A stretch of DNA of 64,000 nucleotides from PALSA-968 sp964387075 (GTDB taxonomy: Bacteria; Bacteroidota; Bacteroidia; B-17B0; Aurantibacillaceae), in the NCBI GenBank assembly GCA_964387075.1, contig CAYLVB010000001.1, forward strand, positions 124,001-188,000, written 5' to 3'. Of the stretch, positions 24,911-36,400 are shown piece by piece. The translations under genes were made by a program, and so were the position numbers. Each line of letters begins with the position of its first letter. Within the stretch, counting starts at the first letter, position 1. The notes beneath the pieces are model-generated. The model was not told the origin of the DNA, made no database searches, and was given only the letters and a program-made list of their open reading frames with translations.

Positions 24911-26356
24911 ATGAAAAAGACAATTCTGTTATGTGGTCTGCTGATCAGTTCTTCTGCTTTTTCGCAAGGTTCCGACTCGGCGAAAAAAGAATTGGCTCCT
25001 GCCCCGCCTGCCCCTAAGGAAAAGAGCGCTTTAAAGTTCAATCTGAATGAAGACGGATCGCGCTTTTTCCAGGTAACCTTCCTGAACCAAACCTGGCTTC
25101 GTTTCAATGAAAGTAATGAAGGAACAATGCTTTTTGGCAAGAGCGCGCCTAACACTTTTGATATCGGGTTACGCCGTACGCGCATACAAATGTTTGGACA
25201 GATCACCGAACACGCGTTTCTTTATATGCAGTTTGGGCAGAACAATTTCAACAACACTTATGCCTACAGTAATTCGGGTAACCGAAAGTTCGCGGCCTTT
25301 TTTCATGATGCGGTTTGCGAGTATAAGGTTGGAAAAGGCAACCACCTGAAATTAGGCGGAGGCCTTACGGTAACAACCGGTGTTTCCCGCTTCTCTCAAC
25401 CTTCTATCGGAACCATTATGACACTGGATGTTCCGGTATTTCTGCAATACGGTGTTGACCAGAACGACCAGTTCGATCGTAAGCTTGCGGTTTATGCGCG
25501 CGGACAAGTTGGCAAACTGGATTACCGTATGTTTATTGCCAATCCATTTCCGATCAACAGTAACGGTTCGGCGCCTCCGGCCATTGGTAAGAACGCGGTG
25601 TTTGTGAATCCGTTGGTATTCCCTGCTAATGGTTCCAATTCCAAAAATCCGGGCATCAATAACCAATACGGCGGCTATTTTGCCTGGAACTTCTTTGACA
25701 ACGAAAATCACACTACGCCTTACATGACGGGAACTTACCTCGGTACAAAAAAAATCTGGAACATCGCGATCGGCGGGACTTACCAGAAAGCAGCAACCTG
25801 GTATTTAAAACAGGATACCGCGGGAGGCCCTTATGTAGATACCACCTTTGCCGATATGATGCATTTGGGTATTGAGACCTTCCTCGACATGCCTTTGAAC
25901 AAAGATAAAGGAACGATGATCAGTGCCTTTGCCGGTTATTACAGTACTAATTATGGTTATAATTACCTTCGTTATAACGGGCTCATGAACCCGGCCACCG
26001 GAACAAGCGCTACCAACCTTGTTTCGGGAAGCGCTTTTGGTAATGCAATACCGATGTTCGGTACAGGGCAGGTTGCGTATGCGCAGATCGGTTATTTATT
26101 ACCCAAAAAATTATTGGGCGATGGCCACGGACAATTGATGCCCTTTGCCAGTGCCCAGTATGCCAATTACCAAGCCCTGCAAAACAAAACCATGCTGATG
26201 TTCGACCTGGGTTTTAACTGGCTCATCAAAGGCCATACGGCAAAGCTTTCCATGGATTACCAGAACAGGCCCACCTTTAGGCTTGACGCAAACGGGGATG
26301 TACAGGCAGGTTCACGTAAAAGCTGCTTGATCATTCAGTATCAAATAAATATATAA
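24911..26356 (+). CDS. Outer-membrane porin, phosphate-selective porin O/P-like
   Basis: The 481-residue protein has a signal peptide (1-19, ending SAFSQ), a short Pro/Lys-rich linker (SAKKELAPAPPAPKEKS) and a long barrel of alternating strands: KFNLNEDGSRFFQVTFLNQT, FDIGLRRTRIQMFGQITEHA, FLYMQFGQNNFNN and the C-terminal KLSMDYQNRPTFRLDANGDV, SCLIIQYQINI with a terminal hydrophobic residue. The layout (an N-terminal RRTRIQMFGQIT strand and C-terminal long strand) resembles OprO/OprP-type porins of Bacteroidota. It probably lets small solutes, perhaps phosphate, across the outer membrane. It is divergent from lysS with 158 bases between them. Confidence 0.75.
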   Translation: MKKTILLCGLLISSSAFSQGSDSAKKELAPAPPAPKEKSALKFNLNEDGSRFFQVTFLNQTWLRFNESNEGTMLFGKSAPNTFDIGLRRTRIQMFGQITEHAFLYMQFGQNNFNNTYAYSNSGNRKFAAFFHDAVCEYKVGKGNHLKLGGGLTVTTGVSRFSQPSIGTIMTLDVPVFLQYGVDQNDQFDRKLAVYARGQVGKLDYRMFIANPFPINSNGSAPPAIGKNAVFVNPLVFPANGSNSKNPGINNQYGGYFAWNFFDNENHTTPYMTGTYLGTKKIWNIAIGGTYQKAATWYLKQDTAGGPYVDTTFADMMHLGIETFLDMPLNKDKGTMISAFAGYYSTNYGYNYLRYNGLMNPATGTSATNLVSGSAFGNAIPMFGTGQVAYAQIGYLLPKKLLGDGHGQLMPFASAQYANYQALQNKTMLMFDLGFNWLIKGHTAKLSMDYQNRPTFRLDANGDVQAGSRKSCLIIQYQINI

Positions 26357-26423
26357 AGGTTGAGGCTAATTTTTTAGGCCTGAAAATTAAGGGGTTAAGG
26401 TTTTTTATATCCGTAAAAAACTG

Positions 26424-26431
26424 TATTTTTG
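26424..26431 (+). promoter_or_regulatory. -7 element (TATTTTTG) of the TPR gene
   Basis: TATTTTTG fits TAnnTTTG; a T-rich stretch lies at the -33 distance without a clear TTTG. The predicted leader to the ATG at 26514 is about 75 bases. The box overlaps the left arm of the inverted repeat 26430-26491. Confidence 0.45.
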
Positions 26432-26491
26432 CCCGCCCGTACCGAAATAGCCAAAACTGAAAAAAGAGAGGGATATACGTTCGGGCGGGCA
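26430..26491. repeat. GC-rich inverted repeat around the TPR gene start site
   Basis: TGCCCGCCCG (26430-26439) and CGGGCGGGCA (26482-26491) are perfectly complementary over 10 bases with a 42-base purine-rich spacer. It stands out in an AT-rich leader. It could be an operator or mRNA structure; see findings. Confidence 0.6.
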
Positions 26492-26513
26492 CCCTAACAA
26501 AAATTATTTAAAT

Positions 26514-27230
26514 ATGTCAGAAGTAACCGAGAAAAAAGAAACCGTAGTTGATATTGAAGGGCAAATAGACCGTGCGGAGTTATTTTTTCATAAGTATAAA
26601 AAGCAAATGGGTATTGCGGGCGCTGTTGTTTTAGGCGTTATCGGTATCATCGTAGCTTATAAAATGTGGTACGTTCCTACCAAGGATGCCGAAGCGCAGA
26701 GCGAAATGTTCTATGCCGAGCAGTACTTCGAAAAAGATTCGTTCAACATCGCCATCAATGGCGGAAAGATCGTTAAAGGTCCGGATGGAACGGATAAGAC
26801 CATTATGGGTTTTGAAGAGATCGCGGATCAATACGGTTTAACTCCGTCGGGCAATTTAGCGCGTTATTATTTGGGTATTTCTTACCTGCGCACCGGTAAA
26901 TTCGAGGAGGCTATTGAGAACCTTGGGAAATTCAGTACTGATGACGTTATTTTAAATTCTATCGCGGTTGGCGCCATGGGCGATGCACACATGGAACTGA
27001 GCAAAGCCGATGAGGCTATCAAATATTACCTGAAAGCCGCCGATGGCAATGCAAATACATTTACCTCGCCCATCTATCTGAAAAAAGCGGCCGGCGCTTA
27101 CGAGAGCCAGGCCAATTATGCCGATGCGGTAAAGTTGTACGAGCGTATACAAAGAGAGTATAGTAAAAGCACTGAAGCCAGGGATATGGATAAGTTCATT
27201 ACCCGCGCCAAATTGTTGGGTAAACTTTAA
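26514..27230 (+). CDS. Membrane-anchored TPR protein (YfgM/BamD-like layout)
   Basis: The 238-residue protein has an N-terminal cytoplasmic segment (1-30), one membrane helix (about 33-50, GIAGAVVLGVIGIIVAYK) and a periplasmic part with tetratricopeptide repeats: LARYYLGISYLRTGKFEEAI (about 117-136), AVGAMGDAHMELSKADEAIK and KKAAGAYESQANYADAVKLY. This layout resembles YfgM, a single-pass TPR partner of the Sec translocon/chaperone network, and proteins annotated only as TPR proteins in Bacteroidota. The likely role is as a scaffold for envelope protein assembly; direct evidence is absent. It has its own promoter and a good terminator at 27254-27279. Confidence 0.82.
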   Translation: MSEVTEKKETVVDIEGQIDRAELFFHKYKKQMGIAGAVVLGVIGIIVAYKMWYVPTKDAEAQSEMFYAEQYFEKDSFNIAINGGKIVKGPDGTDKTIMGFEEIADQYGLTPSGNLARYYLGISYLRTGKFEEAIENLGKFSTDDVILNSIAVGAMGDAHMELSKADEAIKYYLKAADGNANTFTSPIYLKKAAGAYESQANYADAVKLYERIQREYSKSTEARDMDKFITRAKLLGKL

Positions 27231-27253
27231 TAACTTTCTTGCATAAAACAATA

Positions 27254-27279
27254 AGAACCCCGGCCTGAACGGGGTTTTT
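27254..27279 (+). terminator. Intrinsic terminator after the TPR gene
   Basis: AACCCCG (27256-27262) pairs with CGGGGTT (27270-27276) around a 7-base loop and is followed by TTTTTC. It separates this gene from the giant gene. Confidence 0.8.
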
Positions 27280-27419
27280 CTTTGACTTCATCGTTTACTA
27301 AACTAATTTAGATTATTGATATTCCTGAATTGGTCTATAAAACTTATATAACTCCTATTCCTTGTAACTTTTCTTAACTTGATGCCGTAGAATAAATACA
27401 ACCTTAATACTGTCCCTGC

Positions 27420-30400
27420 ATGAAAAAATCTTACTCGGTTTCTATCGGCGTATTTTGTTTAAGTAGGGCACAAAAGGGCTCGTGCTTACATGGTTTCAAT
27501 CTTTCTTTCTCATCGGAAGGCTTTCCAAATTTAAAATTACTTTCACACCTTAAGCAACTCTGTATCCTTCTTTTCATACTGTGCCTCAACTCCACTGATC
27601 TTTCCGCCCAAACAGCTACAGCTTCTTTTAATACCGCGGGTACCTTTACCTGGACCTGTCCCACCGGCGTAACCACCATAACTGTTCAGTGTCGTGGCGG
27701 CGGAGGCGGAGGCGGTGGTGTTTCTACTTTTAGCAATGCGGCGAGTGGTGGTGGTGCCGGCGGATCTTACTCAAGTTCTACCTTAACGGTTGTTCCCGGA
27801 ACGGATTATACATTAGCAGTTGGAGCCGGCGGAGCCGGTGGGGCAGCGGGAGCAAACGGCACAGCAGGAGGCACTTCTGTTTTTAACGGAACCGATGTTC
27901 TTGCTGTTGGAGGCCCTGGTGGAACCGGCGCCTCAGCTGTGGGCGGGACAGCAGGTGGACTGGGAACTTCAACGGGAAATATAGGAACCACTATTTTTGC
28001 AGGAGGTAATGGAGCTACAGGAGCTTCCACTTTAACAGGTGGGGGCGGTGGTGGTGGAGCGGGAGATGCAAATCCCGGTGGAAACGCGGGAACACCTACG
28101 GCTGCAACAGCCGGAACGGGTGGTGTAGCGGGCGGCGCAAATGGCGCAACAGGTGTCAGTAACGGAAATCCGCCTGCAGCGGCCGCGGCACCCGGCGGAG
28201 GTGGAGCCGGAAACCGGAGAACCACCGCAAACCGCGTGGGCGGAGCCGGCGGAGCGGGTCGTGTGGTTATTTCCTACACAAATCCACCCATCGTTCCTCA
28301 ACCTTTTCCCGACCAGACATTTTGTACAACCGTTTACCCTACTGCGTATAACACCGTAGACTTCTCAATTAATGAAACCGCGGTAACCAATTTTAATGCG
28401 AGTCAAACCAACCAAACTTTAATAGTAACTCTTCCTGCAGGTTTCGAATTCAATTTAGCGGGAGCTCCTACTGTGGTTGCGAATACAGCTTTGCCGGCAC
28501 AGGATATTACCATTGTGGGTTTTAGCCGTACAGTCAGCGCGATCACAGTCACACTGACCACAGCGGCTACGCAAGCCAATCTCGACCAGATCAATTTTAT
28601 CAATTTCCAGGTAAGGGCGACGGCTGCTTCCAGCGGCGACCTCCTTCGAACGGGCGGAACTTTCCAGATCAATAACAGTACAGCCATTCCTTCTGCCACA
28701 CAATCACTGGGAAAACTCGCCACGGCAGGACCTTCTGCTTACAGTTCAAGTTCGGTGGCTCAGTATACGACCGCGAACGTGATCCGTGGTTGTACTTCCA
28801 CGGCTAATCCGATCCTCGAGATACAGGTCAATGTTACCGGCGGTTCCTGCGATCCAAAAGATGTGGTCACCCAATTTGTCTTCAACACCCTAGGAGATGC
28901 CGGTTCAACCAACCCGGTAACTGATATCACTAAGGCGAGTATTTATTACAGCGATACCATACAAGGCTTTAACAACGCAAATTTCTTTGGATCAGTAAAT
29001 AATCCCAATGGTGCATTCACCATTAATGGGTCGCAAACACTTGACCGCGGCCCGGGCCCCTATTACTTTTATCTCACCTATACGATTCCGGGCACAGCTA
29101 CTTTAGGAAATATGGTTGACGCGGCCATGACCTCCTTTACTTTCAATGGTGCTGTTATTAATAGTATGACCACGCCCAATCCTACGGGTGGAAGACAGAT
29201 CGTGGCAGGCACTTGTCCCGGATCGGAGGATCTGCCTACTCCCACGGTTAATACACAAACCATAACGGCGGGCTCGCTCGTCATTCCAATGGATAACGCG
29301 CATCAGAACCTGGTACCTCCATTTAACCTCAGGTCTTATGGTTTAGTGCATGCGCTTTTGCAAGCCGACATCCCAGTAAAATGGGTGATCAGAACCGGAA
29401 AGGCAAAGGACGCTGCTGATTTTATTGTTACCGCAGGCCGGGTTTATCCAAGCGTACAAGCTGCGGCCACGCAAACATTTGTTGCAAGTGCTTTTGTTGT
29501 AGATAGTATATGGCTGAACAATTCTTATTACTCGGGTGGGCAAACCGCCACGCAGGTGATGACATCGTTTGCAACGCCGAATAATGTGGCCGTATATCAA
29601 TTGACCGCCGATGTTGCGGTTGACGTGAGGTACACGCTGAGCCAACGGCCCAAGATCGCAGTATTCAGCAACGGGGGATTCCAGGCGATACAGACCACGA
29701 TGCTCAATAATGCGGGTATCACAAATTACTTTGTGCAGGATGCAGGTGATTTTACAGGTCTCGCCGAGTGTTATACGTTTTGTTCGGAAGCGCATTGGGA
29801 TTACACCGACAACCCGGATACCCGACCGGTACAGCGCGTAATGGATTTTGTGAACGAAGGAGGAAATTTCCTGGCGCAGTGTGCGGGTATCGACCTTTAC
29901 GAGAACCACCAGCCAAGCGGAGGGCATTTTCAAACCACCAACGGTATCAATTTCTCAAATACAGGAACAACCAATACGGATTATAACCCCGATATGGCCT
30001 ATTGCCAATACCAGGGAACCGTTGCTTCCAAAACAGGAACCATAGCCCGTTTCTGGCCAATTCCTGCCAATTCGGTTTATAAGGCGGAAGAGTTCAATGC
30101 CGTAAGCACACCGGCCATTACGAATACGGTTGTTTCAAGCGCCGCGCATTTAACCCACCCGGATTCGGTGGGATCGAATGTTTATTATTTAGGAGGACAT
30201 CAATACCTGACAACCACCATCAATGAAATTAACGGAGCCAGGATGTACCTGAACGCCACCTTGGTTCCTGCACGTCGCCCCACAGCCTTCCCGATATCCT
30301 TACCTCCCAATCCAACTATCTGCGCCGGACAAAGCGTGACCATTGGCCCTGTTTGCGTTTCGGGAGCCACGTATTCCTGGTCGGGACCGAATTTGAACAG

Positions 30401-33400
30401 CAACGTTGTGTGTAACCCGATCGCTTCTCCAACAGTTTCTACGGCGTATACTGTAATTGGATTCAACGGAGGTTGTATCATGGGCCCGAGTACCATGACC
30501 GTGAATGTGAACCCTACGCCGGTCATGACCAGCACCAACTCCGCCACAATTTGCGGTAATGGTACTGTGAACATTCCATTGACCAGCAGCCTTGCTTCTA
30601 CATACACCTGGATAGCTGCCAATAATCCAAACGTTACCGGCGAAAGTGTTACAACCCAAACTACCAGTACATTAAATAACACTTTGGTAAATACAACCAC
30701 GGTAACACAAACAGTTATCTACACCGTTACACCCACTTCCACCCTTGGAAGCTGTGTAGGAACACCACAAACCGTAAGTGTTACGGTTAATCCCGCTCCC
30801 ACCATGACAAGCGCCAATACAGCGACCATCTGTGCCGGAGCAACCGTCAACATCACGCTTACCGCGAATATGGCCAGTCCTACTTTTACGTGGATCGCTT
30901 CAGACAACGTGAACACCACCGGCGAAAGTTTAACCACACAAAGTACAGCAACACTCAGCAATACCATCACTAATAGCACAACTGCGGCGGAGAACGTTAT
31001 TTACACGGTTACACCAACGGCTGGAGGTTGTCCCGGTACCGCGCAAACGGTCACGGTCACGGTCAATCCCACTCCATCCATGACCAGTGCCAATACGGCT
31101 ACCATTTGTAGTGGGGCTACAGTTAGCATTCCGTTGACGAGCAATATCGCTTCTACTTATACCTGGATAGCCGCGGATAACGTAAATACAACCGGCGAAA
31201 GTCTGACCACGCAAAGTACAGCTACGCTAAGTAACACCATTACCAATAGCAGCACCGGTGTGCAGGATGTGATCTATACGGTGACCCCGAGCGCGGGTGG
31301 ATGCGCGGGTACGGCGCAAACTGTGACCGTTAGTGTGAATGCTTCTCCAACAATGACAAGTGCCAATACTGCTACTATTTGTACCGGCGCTACAGTGAGT
31401 ATTCCTTTGACCGCGAACGTGGGAGGCACTACTTTCAATTGGATCGCTGCGGATAACGTGAATACGAGTGGCGAAAGTTTAACCACCCAGAATACAGCTA
31501 CCTTAAGCAATACCATTACGAACGGAACCACGAGTGCGCAAAATGTGGTTTATACGGTAACTCCTTTCTCGGGAAGTTGCTCAGGAACTGTACAAACTGT
31601 AACGGTTACAGTGAACCCCACACCTGCCATGACCAGCGCGAATACGGCGACTATATGCAGTGGCGCAACGGTGAGCATTCCTTTAACTGCTAACGTAAGC
31701 TCGAATTTTACCTGGATAGCTAGTGATAACGTGAATACCTCCGGCGAAAGTTTAACTACACAAAACACAGCTACTTTAAGTAATACCATTTCAAACAGCA
31801 GTACATCCGTGCAAAGTGTGATCTATACGGTAACCCCGACCTCCAGCGGCGGAAGTTGCGCCGGAACCGCTCAAACTGTAACGGTGACGGTGAATCCAAC
31901 ACCAGCCATGACCAGTGCCAACACAGCAACAATTTGTAGTGGGGCCGCAGTAAATATTGCGCTCACCGCGAACGTAGCTTCCAATTTCACCTGGATAGCC
32001 GCTAACAACGCGAACACTACCGGTGAGAGCACCGCGCTGCAATCGACCTCGACCATCAATGACGCGATCACTAACAGTACGGCAGCTGTTCAAACTGTTA
32101 TTTATACGGTTACCCCCACTTCTACCGCGGGTAGTTGCGCGGGAGCGGCGCAAACTGTTTCTGTAACAGTGAACCCGACACCCGCGATGACCAGCGCCTC
32201 CACAGCTACCATTTGCAGTGGAGCCACTGTAAGTATTCCGTTGACCAGTAACGTAGCTTCTACGTACACATGGATAGCAAGCGACAACGTAAATACCGCC
32301 GGCGAAAGTTTAACCACGCAAAGTACGGCCACTTTAAGCAATACCATCACCAATAGCAGTACTTCGTCGCAGGCTGTAGTTTATACGGTCACTCCTACTT
32401 CAACGGGAGGTAGTTGCGTGGGTGCTTCGCAAACGGTTACGGTAACCGTGAATCCAACGCCGGTCATGACCAGCGCGAGTACCGCTACCATATGTGGTGG
32501 ATCAACGGTAAGTATACCACTAACAAGTAATATTGCTGCCACTTATACCTGGATAGCTTCGGATAACGTGAATACGACCGGCGAAAGTTTAACCACGCAA
32601 AGTACGGCCACCTTAAGTAATACGATCACCAACGGAACTACCAGTGCGCAAAACGTAATTTACACGGTTACTCCAACCGCCGGAACTTGCGCAGGAACTT
32701 CTCAAACCGTAACGGTGACCGTGAACCCGGCGCCAACCATGACCAGCGCGAACACCGCCACTATCTGTACGGGAAATGTGGTTAGCATACCTTTAACGGC
32801 CAACGTGGGAGGTTCTACATTTACCTGGATCGCGGGCGATAACGTGAATACTTCCGGTGAAAGTTTAACTACCCAAAATACAGCTACCTTAAGTAATACG
32901 ATCACCAACGGAACTGCCGTGGCGCAGAACGTTATTTATACCGTTACCCCGGCGTTTGGCGGCTGCAATGGAACTGTGCAAACCGTTACCGTTACGGTAA
33001 ACCCTGTTCCTGCAATGACCAGCGCAAGTACTACAACTATTTGCAGCGGCGGCACGGCTACTATTAATTTAACCGCCAACGTGCCCTCTAACTTCACCTG
33101 GATCGCCGGCGACAATGTGAATACTGCAGGAGAAAGTTTAACGACGCAAAATACCGCTACACTAAGTAATACGATCACGAACAGCAGCACTTCTGTGCAA
33201 AATGTGATCTATACGGTTACGCCAACTTCTACCGGAGGAAGCTGCGCCGGTACCGCGCAAACAGTAACGGTAACGGTGAACCCTACGCCGGCCATGACAA
33301 GTGCCAACACGGCTACTATCTGCAGCGGAAGTTCAGTCAATATAACATTAACAAGCAACGTGGCCTCTACGTATACGTGGATAGCCGCGAATAACGCGAG

Positions 33401-36400
33401 TACAACCGGGGAAAGCCTCACCACGCAAAGCACCGGAACACTCAGTAATACGATCACGAACAGCTCGGCTGTAGCGCAAAACGTTATTTATACAGTTACG
33501 CCAACTTCCAGCGGCGGAAGCTGCGTGGGCGCTTCACAAACGGTGACGGTTACTGTAAACCCGGCTCCTGTTATGACCAGCGCGACTTCGGCAACGATCT
33601 GTACCGGCGGCACAGCAACCATTCCATTAACCAGTAATATCGGCGCTACCTACACCTGGATCGCAGGCGACAATCCCAATACAACCGGCGAAAGTTTAAC
33701 GACACAAAACACGGCCACACTCAGCAACACCATCACCAATACATTAACCACAGCTCAAAATGTCATTTACACAGTTACTCCTACTTCAACAGGAGGATCT
33801 TGTCCGGGTGCGGCGCAAACGGTAACGGTACAGGTGAATCCTGTTCCCACCGCAACGGCAACCCCATCTTCTCAAACGATATGCTCAGGCAGCGTTACCA
33901 CAGTAACCTTAACAAGCAATATTGCCGGCACGGTTTATAACTGGACGGTTACGCAATCCGGTGTAACGGGCGCATCTGCTTCTTCAGGCTCCACCATTTC
34001 ACAAACGCTGACAACGACGGGAGCAGCAGCGGGTACCGCAATTTACACGATCACCCCGGTTAACGGATGTTCGGGCGCCGCCATCACCGTAACCGTTACT
34101 GTCAATCCTACGCCTTCAGCAACCGCTACACCCAATGCACAAAGTATCTGTTCGGGCAACGCAAGTTCCATTGCTTTAACAAGTAATGTGGGCGGCGCTA
34201 CTTTTAACTGGACCGTTACGCAATCCGGCGTAAGTGGTGCATCAGCCTCTTCGGGATCTACCATCGCGCAAACTTTAAGTACAACGGGTGTTGTAGCAGG
34301 AACCGCCACCTATACAATTACGCCAACGGCGGGTGGTTGTGCCGGCGCTCCGATCACAGCAACCGTTACCGTTAACCCGGTGCCTTCGGTTACAGCTACT
34401 CCCGCCACACAAAGTATTTGCTCTACCAACGCTACATCCGTTGCTTTAACAAGTAACGTAGGTGGAACTACTTTCGCGTGGACCGTAACTCAAACCGGTG
34501 TAAGCGGCGCATCAGCATCTTCGGGATCGGCTATTACACAAACGCTAAGTACAACCGGTGTAAGTTCGGGAACAGCCGTTTACACCATCACACCAACAGC
34601 CGGAACCTGCGCGGGAGCTCCGATCACCGTTACAGTTACGGTTAACCCTGTTCCTTCTGCAACTGCCACACCCAACACACAAACCTTTTGCTCCGGAAAT
34701 ACTACGGCCATCAATTTAACAAGTAACGTTGGGGGCGCAACTTTCGCCTGGACGGTAACTCAAACCGGAGTAAGTGGCGCTTCAGCTTCTTCAGGTTCAA
34801 CGATAGCGCAAACTATCAGCACAACCGGCGCGGCCACCGGAACAGCCGTGTACACGATCACGCCAACTGCCGGAACCTGCGTAGGGTCGCCGGTCACTGC
34901 CACCGTTACGGTTAACCCGCTGCCGGTAATGACGAGCGCGTCAACCGCTACCATCTGTAGTGGTGGAACCGTTAATATCCCGCTTACAAGTAACGTGGCC
35001 TCAACCTATACATGGATAGCGGCTAACAATCCAAATACTACCGGTGAAAGTGTCACCACACAAACAACAAGCACTTTAAATAATACATTAACCAGCACAA
35101 CCGGCACTACCGAGGTTGTTGTTTACACGGTCACTCCTACTTCCTCCGGCGGAAGCTGCGCGGGATCCTCACAAACCGTAAGCGTAACAATAAGTCCTAC
35201 ACCGATCGTAACAGTTACACCAACTTCACAAGCCTTTTGTTCGGGCGGCGCAACTTCCATCACGTTAACCAGTAACGTGGGGGGCACTGTCTTTAACTGG
35301 ACGGTAACACAAACAGGAGTAAGCGGCGCAAGCGCTTCTTCGGGGTCAAGCATTACGCAAACGCTCAGTACAACCGGCGCTGTTTCAGGAACCGCTGTTT
35401 ATACGATCACGCCTACCATTGGTACTTGTACAGGAACTTCGGCAACAGCTACAGTTACTGTCAATCCTGTTCCAACAATCACCGCTACGCCGAATGCTCA
35501 AAGCATTTGTTCGGGTAACGCCACCGCTATTGCATTAACCAGCAACGTGGGAGGAGCTACCTTTGCCTGGACGGTTACGCAAACAGGAGTTAGCGGAGCA
35601 TCGGCCAGCTCAGGTTCAAATATTACTCAAACTTTAACAGCTACAGGCACAACACAAGGTACAGCTACATATACTATAACCCCAACAGCCGGCACTTGTT
35701 CAGGCGCTCCGATCGTTGTTACTGTTTCTGTAAATCCCATTCCTTCTGTAACGGCAACACCTTCGGTCGATGCATTCTGCACAGGCGGCGTAACTTCTGT
35801 GGCTTTAACAAGCAACGTAACAGGAACAACCTTTGCATGGACTGTGACACAAACAGGGGTAAGCGGCGCTTCGGCTTCTTCCGGTTCTAGCATCACGCAA
35901 ACACTTACCACTACGGGCGCGGTTTCGGGAGCCGCGGTTTATACGATCACTCCAACAGCAGGAGCATGTGTTGGTAGCCCAACTACCGTAACTGTAACAG
36001 TGCATCCAATACCGGCCATGCCATCGGCATCAAGTAACAGCCCGGTTTGTTTAACAAATACCATCAATCTTTCTACTGCGCTTGTAAGCGGGGCAACCTA
36101 TAACTGGAGTGGACCCAATACATTTACTTCTAATGCGCAAAACCCAAATATACCCAATGCTGCTTTTGCGGATGCGGGAACTTACTCGCTGAACATTACA
36201 GTGAATGGATGTACAAGTCCAACCAATACAGTTGTGGTGGTGGTGAACACGCCTCCGCCAACTAATTTGTCGCCCGGATCGAACAGCCCTGTGTGTACCA
36301 ATCAAACACTTAATTTAACGATAGGAGCAATTACCAATGCAAGTTATAGCTGGAGCGGGCCTAATTCCTTTACTTCAACCGCGCAAAATCCTTCCATCGC

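Noticed and set aside
27806..28225. Antisense frame of 139 residues rich in Pro/Ala/Val opposite the glycine-rich part of the giant gene
   Set aside because: Mirror of glycine codons (GGN read as NCC); low complexity with no signal or family features. Many similar antisense frames follow the Ig repeats for the same reason.
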